From: Bacteroides sp. | Lineage (GTDB): Bacteria; Bacteroidota; Bacteroidia; Bacteroidales; Bacteroidaceae | Assembly: GCA_030152865.1 (NCBI GenBank) | Contig: JASLIW010000134.1 | Location: 1-38,374, forward strand | DNA: 38,374 bases | Direction of reading: 5' to 3' | In this document: one piece after another, positions 1 through 7,291 of the stretch | How positions within the stretch are numbered: the first letter of the stretch is position 1 | How the letters are laid out: each line of letters starts with the position of its first letter | Notes under the pieces: generated by a model | The model's input: only the letters and a program-made list of their open reading frames with translations | Databases searched by the model: none | What the model was told of the DNA's origin: nothing | Position numbers and translations under genes: made by a program

Positions 1-1796
1 TCAGGTATGCTCAATAATAACTCTTCGGCTCTTTGTCCCATAGCATCACTTTCTTCAAGAGAGATGCCCGGTAGTGAGCTCACATTGATGGTAAATGAGC
101 CTTCGTTAAAGGCAGGTAAAAAACTAGTACCTAGGTTGAAAAATGTAATTAATGCAGCTATAAATAAGGCAAGTGTAGTTCCCGCAGTTATAGCCTTATG
201 ATTCATTACCCAACTTAGTGCTTTCTTGTAATACTTCTTTAACCATACAGCTAGGAAAGCTTCTTTGAGCACTTTATCTGTATTGTCGGTGTTGAGTAAG
301 TAGCTACACAAAACAGGGGTTAAGGTTAGCGCTATAACTGTCGATGCAAATAAAGCGGTAATAAAAGCAACACCTAGGGGTACAAGCATTCTTCCCTCCA
401 TTCCAGTTAAGAAGAAGAGTGGTACAAAGCTAGCAACAATAATCAATGTGGAGTTTAGAATAGGCATTCGGACTTCTTTAGAGGCTTCGAATACTACTTC
501 TAAGGAGCTCATACGCTTCTCACTGGGTTTGAGCTTGTTTTCTCTAAGCCGCTTATAGACGTTCTCTACATCGACAATGGCATCATCTACGAGTGATCCA
601 ATGGCTATGGCTAATCCCCCTAAACTCATGGTGTTAATGGTCAGCCCCATATAGTGCATCACTAAAATGGCGGTTACAAACGAAAGGGGGATTGTTACTA
701 GTGAGATAATTGTTGTTCTGAAGTTGGCTAGGAATAAGAATAGCACAATAACAACAAATACACCTCCTTCAACAATTGCTTGTTCTACGTTGCCGATAGA
801 GTTTTCTATAAAGTGGCTTTGGCGGAAAATATCCGTACTGATTTTTACATCACTAGGTAGTGTCTGCTTCAAATCTTCTAATGCTTCTTCTATCTGATGC
901 GTGAGCTCTATGGTACTCGTTGCTGGCTGCTTGTTAACCGTTAGTAAAACAGCAGGTTTACCCCTTTCAGAGGCTGTACCAAGCTTAGGCTCTTTACCAC
1001 CTATCTTGACTTCTGCTACATCTTCCAGTAATATGGGCTGATTATCAAGCGAGCGAATCACTGATTTTCCAAGGACTTCTACATCATTGGTAGATAGCAT
1101 TCCTCGCACGATATATTCGTTTCCATACTCGTAGATTACCCCTCCATTGGTGTTTAAGTTCATCTCCTTAGTAGCCTCTAAAACTTCACTGAGGGTGATG
1201 CCATAATGCTTCATTCGGTAGGGATCGAGTAATATCTGATACTCTTTAACATCGCCTCCAAGCACAGAAACCTGGGCTACTCCACCTGTCGAGAGTAGGC
1301 GAGGACGTATAGTCCAGTCGGCCAAAGTACGCAGGTCGAGCATAGAAGTGGAGTCGGAAGTCATTCCTATGATCAGCATTTCCCCCAAGATAGAAGACTG
1401 TGGCCCTAATGTGGGCTTGCCGATATTATCAGGTAGTGTTTCATTAACAACAGCTAGTTTTTCACTAACGATTTGACGCGCAAGATAGATGTCTGTATCC
1501 CAGTCGAATTCTACCCACACGATTGAAAACCCAGTAGTGGAAGAAGAGCGTACACGGCGTACACCAGTAGCACCATTTACAGAAGTTTCAACAGGGAAGG
1601 TCACGAGCTGCTCTACCTCTTCAGCAGCCATACCATGCGCTTCGGTCATAACAACTACGGTAGGTGCATTTAAGTCAGGGAATACATCTACTTCTGTTTG
1701 CAGAGCGGTATAGGTTCCTCCGATCACTAGGAGTATGGCTGCAAAAAGTATAACTAGTCTGTTTTTGAGCGAAAAGTGTATAATCTTGTTTAACAT
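1..1796 (-). CDS. cusA: CusA/CzcA-like heavy-metal efflux RND pump (3' end beyond the window)
   Basis: Inner-membrane proton-driven pump of the HME-RND family, the engine of a three-part metal efflux complex. About 598 codons are present, starting at the ATG at 1796; the C-terminal half lies outside the window. The N-terminus (MLNKIIHFSLKNR) leads into a first membrane helix, then the periplasmic porter domain, then the helix-4 motif IGSLVDDAIVDVENVYKR, whose acidic residues match the proton-relay region of CzcA. Several further hydrophobic helices follow. It starts 12 bases after cusB and is surely co-transcribed. CusA against CzcA, and the metal (Cu/Ag or Zn/Co/Cd), cannot be decided because the substrate-binding region is mostly missing. 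No TolC-like outer-membrane partner is visible; it may be downstream or fused to the missing end. Confidence 0.95.
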   Translation of the reverse strand, partial: MLNKIIHFSLKNRLVILFAAILLVIGGTYTALQTEVDVFPDLNAPTVVVMTEAHGMAAEEVEQLVTFPVETSVNGATGVRRVRSSSTTGFSIVWVEFDWDTDIYLARQIVSEKLAVVNETLPDNIGKPTLGPQSSILGEMLIIGMTSDSTSMLDLRTLADWTIRPRLLSTGGVAQVSVLGGDVKEYQILLDPYRMKHYGITLSEVLEATKEMNLNTNGGVIYEYGNEYIVRGMLSTNDVEVLGKSVIRSLDNQPILLEDVAEVKIGGKEPKLGTASERGKPAVLLTVNKQPATSTIELTHQIEEALEDLKQTLPSDVKISTDIFRQSHFIENSIGNVEQAIVEGGVFVVIVLFLFLANFRTTIISLVTIPLSFVTAILVMHYMGLTINTMSLGGLAIAIGSLVDDAIVDVENVYKRLRENKLKPSEKRMSSLEVVFEASKEVRMPILNSTLIIVASFVPLFFLTGMEGRMLVPLGVAFITALFASTVIALTLTPVLCSYLLNTDNTDKVLKEAFLAVWLKKYYKKALSWVMNHKAITAGTTLALFIAALITFFNLGTSFLPAFNEGSFTINVSSLPGISLEESDAMGQRAEELLLSIP

Positions 1797-1808
1797 AACT
1801 AGTCGGTT

Positions 1809-2957
1809 TTAGTGTTCGTGAGTGTGAGCAGGAATAGCGTTAGTAGCAGAAGCTAGTTTGACTTGCTGAGCGCCTTTGATTACAATTCGGTCACCCGCTT
1901 GAATTCCTGATTTAATCTCAATGGATTCTCCATTATCTACCCCTAGTTTTATTTCTACTTTCTCATACTCTTCCTCACAAAGCTGCTTGTAGGCAAAATA
2001 CAGCCCTTGTTCTTCGGTTATGGCAGTATAAGGGAGAGCTATTGCATTTTTCTTCTCTTTAGAGAGGAGGTACACTTCTACAAATGAGTCTGGTACGATA
2101 GATCCAACATTGTTGAATGCAAAAGTAATTGGTAGTAAATATCCGTTTTCAGAAGGTGTTTTGCCATAAGAAATCACCTCACCGCTCAAGTCTTTGAGCT
2201 TGTAAATCTGGTCGTGATAAGTAAATTTAAAATTAGCTGAAGTAATCTCCTTTAATTGATGATAATAGCGTTCAGAAACCTCAGCTTTTAGGTAAAGGCG
2301 CTTGTTTTTGGTGATACTAAAGAGGGCTTGTCCGACCTCTACATAATCACCTTCCTTCACATATAAAGCTTTAATATAACCTGAAATAGGAGCCTTCATT
2401 TGTTGGCCGCCCTGTGTATGTCCTTTAGCACTAGCTTCATAGCTGATGCGCGCATTTTCATACTCTTGCTGGATACGAGCAAACTCTTTTTGGGTAACAA
2501 TCTTACTCTCAATAAGAGGCAATACACGCTGGTATTCTTTTTTTGCGATTTCATAATTGATACGCGCACGTTGTGCGGGATCACCATCTTGTAGGTTCTT
2601 AGAAGATAGAGTAGCTAGGCTTTGTCCATTTTGTACAGCTACGCCTTCTACCATGTTTTTAGATAAAGAAACCACACCAGGTATCGTGGCTACTACAACA
2701 GATTCATCACCTTGGGCTGCTAGTACTTTACCTCCTGTTTTGATAACATGATGAAAGGGTTGTGCTTGTATGATAGCCGATTCTACGCCTGCAGCTTGTG
2801 CTTTTTCAGGAGATAGTATTACGACATTGTCTCCATGTTCATGGTCATGTTCTGCCTCGGCTCCTAGTTGTTCTTGTTCTGTATGAGAGCTTGCATTAGG
2901 TTTGCAGGCACCTAAAAATAGGGCACTACATAGTGCGAAATATATTGCTTTTTGCAT
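1809..2957 (-). CDS. cusB: Periplasmic adaptor (membrane fusion) lipoprotein of a metal efflux complex, CusB-like
   Basis: Links the inner-membrane RND pump to an outer-membrane channel. The 382-residue protein has a lipoprotein signal (LGAC, Cys18), a His/Asp/Glu-rich stretch soon after it (AEAEHDHEHGD), a lipoyl/barrel-sandwich segment with a helical hairpin in the middle (region around KKEYQRVLPLIESKIVTQKE), and C-terminal beta-barrel and membrane-proximal domains. It ends in a His-rich tail (HTHEH). The His clusters at both ends suggest metal handling, as in other HME adaptors. It lies between the small His/Cys-rich gene (about 93 bases upstream) and cusA. I see no good promoter in those 93 bases, so it probably depends on the promoter of the upstream gene. 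Family call is firm; metal specificity is not. Confidence 0.93.
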   Translation of the reverse strand: MQKAIYFALCSALFLGACKPNASSHTEQEQLGAEAEHDHEHGDNVVILSPEKAQAAGVESAIIQAQPFHHVIKTGGKVLAAQGDESVVVATIPGVVSLSKNMVEGVAVQNGQSLATLSSKNLQDGDPAQRARINYEIAKKEYQRVLPLIESKIVTQKEFARIQQEYENARISYEASAKGHTQGGQQMKAPISGYIKALYVKEGDYVEVGQALFSITKNKRLYLKAEVSERYYHQLKEITSANFKFTYHDQIYKLKDLSGEVISYGKTPSENGYLLPITFAFNNVGSIVPDSFVEVYLLSKEKKNAIALPYTAITEEQGLYFAYKQLCEEEYEKVEIKLGVDNGESIEIKSGIQAGDRIVIKGAQQVKLASATNAIPAHTHEH

Positions 2958-3050
2958 GTGTTTTGAGTCTTTTATTTTTGAAATGAAGTAGGTTTGGAGA
3001 AATACTTTTGTATTCCACCTGTTGAAGTAAAAATTACTTATGCTTTACTA

Positions 3051-3452
3051 TTATCCAAAAATAAAAGGAGGTGCTCGAAGCCCATGGTTGGGGTGAAGAA
3101 ACGTATGATAATAACGTTCTAGATAAGTAGTAGAATGTTGGTGATACAGACTTGAATCAGCGAGGAGTGTTAATAAGCTTATGTTGAATATAATCTTGAA
3201 TAGCTGAATATCAGTCTGTTTGAGAGTTGTAGCTTGGTCAATATCTGATTTAATGGCTTTTATGTGGGTGATGCAGCCAGCCTCACAAGCTCCATGATCT
3301 ATTGGGTGAATAGGCTCCCCTTGTTCGTCATACTCAGGCTCATTTAAGCAGATGGTAGTTGCACTATGATGATGGTGTGGAATGGTTGGTATTGCCACTA
3401 TCAGTAGTGCAATACTCATTAATATCCATAAGATAAACTTCTTTTCCTTCAT
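3051..3452 (-). CDS. Small His/Cys-rich membrane or exported protein of the metal efflux operon (DUF6769-like)
   Basis: A 133-residue protein of unknown function. The ATG at 3452 is chosen over the TTG one codon earlier. An N-terminal hydrophobic segment (about residues 6-25) is followed directly by HHHH (26-29), Cys35, and the cluster HPIDHGACEAGC with Cys56 and Cys60. The second half has another hydrophobic stretch and ends with LRAPPFIFG. Short proteins with this plan (poly-His after a membrane anchor, a Cys pair, LRAPP near the end) are found beside Cus/Czc operons in Bacteroidota; I place it near DUF6769 from memory, not from a search. First gene of the operon with cusB and cusA. Inference: periplasmic metal-binding accessory or chaperone. 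It could equally be a metal sensor of the envelope. Confidence 0.75.
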   Translation of the reverse strand: MKEKKFILWILMSIALLIVAIPTIPHHHHSATTICLNEPEYDEQGEPIHPIDHGACEAGCITHIKAIKSDIDQATTLKQTDIQLFKIIFNISLLTLLADSSLYHQHSTTYLERYYHTFLHPNHGLRAPPFIFG

Positions 3453-3479
3453 CAATTTTAGTGCTTAAGCCTGAGCTGA

Positions 3480-3487
3480 CAAATATA
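3480..3487 (-). promoter_or_regulatory. TATATTTG -7 element of the metal efflux operon
   Basis: On the minus strand this reads TATATTTG, an exact match to the Bacteroidota TAnnTTTG box, 27 bases upstream of the ATG of the His/Cys-rich gene. The -33 region (TTTC about 20 bases upstream) is only a weak match. It is the only good promoter candidate for the three-gene operon. Confidence 0.65.
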
Positions 3488-3547
3488 GTGTTTTTATTTC
3501 TTTACTTGAAAGTACTTGAGAGTTTTAACGCTTAGGGCTTGAATTTG

Positions 3548-3629
3548 AAAGGTCAGGGATAGAGCACTACTTTGCTCCTGATGTATTGACCTTCTGACCC
3601 TGACCTTTGCCTGTTGCATCCCTGATCTT
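3548..3629. repeat. Inverted repeat, 11-bp perfect arms plus a third near-copy
   Basis: AAAGGTCAGGG at 3548-3558 is matched exactly by CCCTGACCTTT at 3598-3608, with 39 bases between. A third, near-identical arm CCCTGATCTTT sits at 3619-3629. The element lies between divergent genes, so it is not a shared terminator. It could be an operator, a cruciform or a dispersed intergenic repeat; some of its words recur in the gap at 17.54-17.59 kb. Confidence 0.6.
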
Positions 3630-3659
3630 TTTATACCTTATTCTTTGTCCGTGTAGAGG

Positions 3660-3689
3660 CTTGAATCTAAGATAAAGATTGTATTTTTG
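3660..3689 (+). promoter_or_regulatory. Promoter of the YfcE-like gene
   Basis: CTTG at 3660-3663, an 18-base spacer, then TATTTTTG at 3682-3689, an exact TAnnTTTG box. The ATG of the phosphodiesterase follows 25 bases later. Confidence 0.7.
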
Positions 3690-3714
3690 CTGAACACTTA
3701 AAAGGAAACACAAG

Positions 3715-4206
3715 ATGACAAGAATAGGTTTGCTTTCAGACACACACGGATTCTGGGATGATAAATACCTCAGCTACTTTGCTGATTGCGATGAGATATG
3801 GCATGCAGGCGATATTGGCTCGCTAGCGCTTATTAATAAGCTAGCTGAGTATAAAAAAGTAAGAGCTGTTTATGGTAATATCGATGGACAAGATATACGT
3901 CAAGCCTATCCTCAAGTCAATCGTTTTACTGTAGATGGGGCAGATGTCTTGATCAAGCATATTGGTGGCTACCCTGGGAGGTATGATCCTTCTATACAGA
4001 CCACCTTGTTTGTGAAGCCTCCCACTCTTTTTATTAGTGGTCACTCTCATATCTTGAAGGTGAAGTATGACAAGACCTTAAACCTGTTGCATATAAATCC
4101 GGGTGCTGCAGGGATATCGGGTTTTCATAAAGTGAGAACCATGGTGCGTTTTGTTATTGATCAGGGTGTGTTTAAAGATCTAGAGGTGATCGAATTGGCT
4201 GGATAA
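3715..4206 (+). CDS. yfcE: YfcE/MJ0936-family metallophosphodiesterase
   Basis: Small soluble calcineurin-like phosphoesterase of 163 residues, the usual length for the family. All metal-site motifs are present in order: LLSDTHG (D8, H10), WHAGDIG, VYGNIDG in place of the usual GNHD, and SGHSH, then the typical LHINPGAAG strand near the C-terminus. Known members hydrolyse phosphodiesters such as 2',3'-cAMP or artificial substrates with Mn; the natural substrate is generally unknown. No signal peptide, so cytoplasmic. It has its own promoter and is monocistronic. Its stop codon abuts the stop codon of menA on the other strand with no base between. Confidence 0.9.
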   Translation: MTRIGLLSDTHGFWDDKYLSYFADCDEIWHAGDIGSLALINKLAEYKKVRAVYGNIDGQDIRQAYPQVNRFTVDGADVLIKHIGGYPGRYDPSIQTTLFVKPPTLFISGHSHILKVKYDKTLNLLHINPGAAGISGFHKVRTMVRFVIDQGVFKDLEVIELAG

Positions 4207-5106
4207 TTACCTGCTTAAGAGAAATCCTAAGGCCAATAAAAAACCAAAAAGTAAGATATTTTTAGAGGTCTTACCCAAAATGGAGTTGAGTGCTCTACCC
4301 TCGTAAATGGTTTTCATTTCTCCATAGGTGCGCAAGTGAGGGATTAAGTAGAGCTGGGGCAAAATTCCAGCAAAGATATAGCCTTTAAAAACAAAGGATA
4401 GGCACATACCAGCTGCTATGACACCCAGTAGTAGATAAAAGTAAGCGCCAAATTCTTTACCGAAACGCACGATAATTGTTTTTTTGCCACTAAGAAAGTC
4501 TGCTTCGTAATCGCGGAAGTTATTGACAACTAAAAGCGTATTTATAACTAAACCACAGATGATGGAGGCCAGCGTGACATCTACGTTCCATGCTAAGGCT
4601 TGCACATAATAAGTGCCACCGACAGGTACAAAACCAAAAAACACAAGAACTAATACATCGCCATACCCATGGTAAGAGAGAGGGTAGGGACCTGTGGTGT
4701 AGGCAAAGGCAAAGATTACACAAAGTAGTCCCACCAATACTAACCACCAGCCTCCGTAGTAGATAAGTGTTGATCCCACTAAACAGGCCAAGGTAAGGAC
4801 TACGGCTATGCCCACTTTCATGGCTTTGGGACTAATCCAAGCTTGTGAGCAAGCTCGTTCTGGCCCCAAGCGATCTTCTTTGCGATCAGTACCCTTGAGG
4901 TAGTCGTAGAGGTCATTGATAAAGTTGGCAGCAATTTGCATTAGGCTTGCAAATACGATACAAATCAGTGTGGGGATGAGCTGAAACTTAGCATGAAGGA
5001 ATGCGAGTGAAGCCCCGATCACTACAGGGACTAAAGCTCCAGAAAGAGTTTTGGGGCGAGCAGCCAATACCCAAGCACGAAGTGAATTTGTTTGTATCTT
5101 ACTCAT
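4207..5106 (-). CDS. menA: 1,4-dihydroxy-2-naphthoate polyprenyltransferase (menaquinone synthesis)
   Basis: Integral membrane prenyltransferase of the UbiA superfamily that attaches the polyprenyl chain to 1,4-dihydroxy-2-naphthoate, giving demethylmenaquinone. The first Asp-rich motif is NFINDLYDYLKGTDRKEDR and the second is in NNFRDYEADFLSGKKT; around them are about eight to nine hydrophobic helices. The ATG at 5106 (MSKIQTNSLRAWVLAARPKT) is chosen: an in-frame TTG at 5136 would lie inside the promoter box at 5134-5141. That gives 299 residues, normal for MenA. It is monocistronic, divergent from the metallophosphatase gene and tail-to-tail with yfcE. Its presence implies menaquinone-based respiration, such as fumarate reduction. 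Confidence 0.93.
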   Translation of the reverse strand: MSKIQTNSLRAWVLAARPKTLSGALVPVVIGASLAFLHAKFQLIPTLICIVFASLMQIAANFINDLYDYLKGTDRKEDRLGPERACSQAWISPKAMKVGIAVVLTLACLVGSTLIYYGGWWLVLVGLLCVIFAFAYTTGPYPLSYHGYGDVLVLVFFGFVPVGGTYYVQALAWNVDVTLASIICGLVINTLLVVNNFRDYEADFLSGKKTIIVRFGKEFGAYFYLLLGVIAAGMCLSFVFKGYIFAGILPQLYLIPHLRTYGEMKTIYEGRALNSILGKTSKNILLFGFLLALGFLLSR

Positions 5107-5133
5107 GAATAGCGTAGTTTTGAATCTATAGAA

Positions 5134-5141
5134 CAAAGATA
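5134..5141 (-). promoter_or_regulatory. TATCTTTG -7 element of menA
   Basis: Minus-strand TATCTTTG, an exact TAnnTTTG box, 27 bases upstream of the ATG at 5106. It overlaps the alternative TTG start at 5136, which argues against that start being used. Confidence 0.7.
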
Positions 5142-5168
5142 TAAAAAGCAGCTCAATAAATTAAGCAG

Positions 5169-6065
5169 ATGAAAATGATTAAGAAAATTCATAACTATAC
5201 TTTGGGTATACTCTTGCTGGTAGTCGCCTTATCCTCGTGTAAGACCTCACAGCAAATAGGGACGAGACAATTAAGTAAAGAGTCTATTACAAGCACCACA
5301 ACAAAGCTAAATGAGGCCAAGTATGGAGTGAGTCGGATAAAAGAGTATACCCTTGTACATGCCGATATTCCTAAGGGATTTGATGGCAAAACAATCTTAT
5401 TCTTGTCGGATACGCATTATCCCAGTCTTTTTCGACGCTCACAGTTGAACAGCTTTATTCGTTTACTCGACTCTTTGTCTTTTGATATTCTCTGTTTAGG
5501 TGGAGATTATCATGAAGATGCTGGGTTGATTGACACTTTGTTTGATGCACTAGGGACAGTAGTACCACCTTTAGGGGCCTATGCTGTTTTGGGGAACAAT
5601 GATTATGAGCGAGCTTACGAACAGGTAGTTCAGGCTATGAAGCGCAATAATATTCAACTCTTAGAGCATAAGGTGGCCAAAGTAAAGCTAGCTAAGTCGG
5701 CCTTATATATAGCTGGTGTTCGTAATCCGTTTGACTTAAAAGAGAATGGTGTTTCTCCAACTCTTAGCTTGGATGAGCGAGATTTTGTTCTACTGCTGAC
5801 GCATACACCTGATTATGCCGAGGATGTATCTATTGCACATACAGACTTGGTGCTGGCAGGGCATACGCATGGAGGACAGGTACGTATATTTGGTGTTGCT
5901 CCCATTGTGCCCTCTAAGTATGATCAGCGATTTTTGACTGGCTTAGTTTATAATACAGCAGGGATTCCTATGATCGTAACCAATGGTATAGGCACTTCCA
6001 ATAAGAATGTTCGTATAGGGGCTCCAAGTGAACTCGTTCTTATTCATCTGCGTTCGATGTATTAA
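5169..6065 (+). CDS. Exported or lipid-anchored YkuE/YaeI-type metallophosphatase
   Basis: Calcineurin-like phosphoesterase of 298 residues. The N-terminus is a signal sequence ending in VALSSC, a plausible lipobox with Cys at about residue 24, so it probably acts at the periplasmic side of a membrane. Catalytic motifs in order: LFLSDTHYP, LGGDYHED, LGNNDYE, LTHTPDYAED, LAGHTHGGQ. The order and the GHTHGGQ ending match the YkuE/YaeI branch, some of whose members hydrolyse lipid-linked diphosphates such as UDP-diacylglucosamine; the substrate here is unknown. It is divergent from menA, with 62 bases between the start codons. Its last 26 bases overlap the 3' end of nadD on the opposite strand. 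Confidence 0.85.
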   Translation: MKMIKKIHNYTLGILLLVVALSSCKTSQQIGTRQLSKESITSTTTKLNEAKYGVSRIKEYTLVHADIPKGFDGKTILFLSDTHYPSLFRRSQLNSFIRLLDSLSFDILCLGGDYHEDAGLIDTLFDALGTVVPPLGAYAVLGNNDYERAYEQVVQAMKRNNIQLLEHKVAKVKLAKSALYIAGVRNPFDLKENGVSPTLSLDERDFVLLLTHTPDYAEDVSIAHTDLVLAGHTHGGQVRIFGVAPIVPSKYDQRFLTGLVYNTAGIPMIVTNGIGTSNKNVRIGAPSELVLIHLRSMY

Positions 6066-6639
6066 GATAGAGTTGATGCTCTTTGATGTATTTAAAAACT
6101 TCGGGATGCAAGAAGTAACGGTAGTCTTTTCCTTGCTTAATGCTGTTTCGGATAAATGTTGAGCTCACTTCCATGACGGGTGAGTCGACTAACACCAGCT
6201 GTTTGGGAAGTGTTTCCTTTTTTATATCGTAGCCTAGACGTGGATAGATAAGTAGGTGAAAGTTGGCTATGATGTGGTGATAATCTTTCCATTGATTGAA
6301 TATCAGCCAGTTGTCAGCTCCAATCAAGAGATGGAACTCGTAGCTAGGGTAGGTTTCTTTTAGGGCTTTCAGTGTGCGAATCGTATAAGAAGGCTGGGGG
6401 AGTGTAAATTCAAAATCAGAAGCTTTAAATTTAGGATAACCTTTAATGGCAAGTTGTACCAATTCTAATCTAATTTCGTCGCTTAATAGATCTTGGGCCT
6501 CCTTGAGGGGATTGTGGGGGCTAACCATAAACCAGAGTTCATCAACTACTTTTGATTCTACTACAAAGTTGGCCAAGGCCAGATGACCGATGTGTATGGG
6601 ATTAAATGAACCACTAAATATTGCAACCTTTTTACACAT
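6040..6639 (-). CDS. nadD: Nicotinate-nucleotide adenylyltransferase
   Basis: Transfers AMP from ATP to nicotinate mononucleotide, giving deamido-NAD in NAD synthesis. The 199-residue protein has the nucleotidyltransferase motif SGSFNPIHIGHL at residues 9-20 and, near the C-terminus, the SSTFIRNSIKQG motif (ISSTxIR type). Length and motifs are normal. It is the last gene of yicC-gmk-nadD, but a hairpin with a U-tract separates it from gmk, so read-through may set its level. The 3' end overlaps the convergent metallophosphatase gene by 26 bases. Confidence 0.95.
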   Translation of the reverse strand: MCKKVAIFSGSFNPIHIGHLALANFVVESKVVDELWFMVSPHNPLKEAQDLLSDEIRLELVQLAIKGYPKFKASDFEFTLPQPSYTIRTLKALKETYPSYEFHLLIGADNWLIFNQWKDYHHIIANFHLLIYPRLGYDIKKETLPKQLVLVDSPVMEVSSTFIRNSIKQGKDYRYFLHPEVFKYIKEHQLYLNTSNADE

Positions 6640-6648
6640 AATAAGTTT

Positions 6649-6693
6649 TATAAAAAGACAGAACTTGAGTAAGTTAACTTACCGCGAGTTCTG
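6649..6693 (-). terminator. Hairpin with U-tract between gmk and nadD (terminator or attenuator)
   Basis: Outer arms CAGAACT (6659-6665) and AGTTCTG (6687-6693) enclose the perfect 14-base palindrome GTAAGTTAACTTAC (6669-6682). On the minus strand the structure is followed by TCTTTTTAT. It begins about 29 bases after the gmk stop and ends just before the nadD ATG, so it probably lowers nadD transcription relative to gmk. Confidence 0.6.
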
Positions 6694-6721
6694 CCCAGTT
6701 CTGTATTCTAAATAAGCTTAG

Positions 6722-7288
6722 CTACTTTTCGATAAAGTTTTTGATGAGCTTATAAGCTTCCTCTTGTGCTTGCTCGAGCTTGTCATTGATTACAATATGG
6801 TCAAACTCAGGTGCAAAACCTAATTCATACTCTGCTTTGCTAAGACGTTGCTGTATAACCTCGGGAGTATCTGTTTTTCGCGCATGCAATCTTTGTTTGA
6901 GCTCTTCGATAGAAGGAGGTTGTATGAAAATGGAGAGAGCTTTATCCCCGAAGTATTTTTTTATGTTAGATCCTCCCACCACATCTACATCTAGCACTAC
7001 ATTTTGGCCTGCCGCTGTTTGCTTCTCGACTTGGCTTTTAAGTGTACCATAAAAGCGACCAGGATAAACCTCTTCGAACTCTAAGAATTCATCATTGGCA
7101 ATGCGTTTTTGAAATTCCTCTGGGCTTAAGAAGAAATATTCATTCCCATGTTTTTCAGTACCTCGAGGGGGTCTACTTGTTGCGGAGATCGAGAAAGCCA
7201 AGTTTAAGTCCCTTTGCAGGAGGTGGTTGATAATGGTTGATTTACCAGAACCCGATGGGGCCGAAAAAATAATTAACTTACCTGCCAT
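6722..7288 (-). CDS. gmk: Guanylate kinase
   Basis: Phosphorylates GMP to GDP with ATP; cytoplasmic and essential in most bacteria. The 188-residue protein has the P-loop SAPSGSGKST (residues 9-18), the GMP-binding segment SRPPRGTEKHGNEYFF, and the LDVDVVGG region; length is normal. It starts 3 bases after the yicC stop, an arrangement often seen across bacteria. A hairpin with a U-tract follows its stop codon. Confidence 0.96.
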   Translation of the reverse strand: MAGKLIIFSAPSGSGKSTIINHLLQRDLNLAFSISATSRPPRGTEKHGNEYFFLSPEEFQKRIANDEFLEFEEVYPGRFYGTLKSQVEKQTAAGQNVVLDVDVVGGSNIKKYFGDKALSIFIQPPSIEELKQRLHARKTDTPEVIQQRLSKAEYELGFAPEFDHIVINDKLEQAQEEAYKLIKNFIEK

Positions 7289-7291
7289 AAT

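Noticed and set aside
2396..2751. Extra genes on either strand inside cusB
   Set aside because: These frames overlap a full-length conserved gene, have no family features or promoters, and are by-products of its codon pattern.
5107..5136. N-terminal extension of MenA from a TTG start
   Set aside because: It would lie in the TAnnTTTG promoter and adds residues not typical of MenA.
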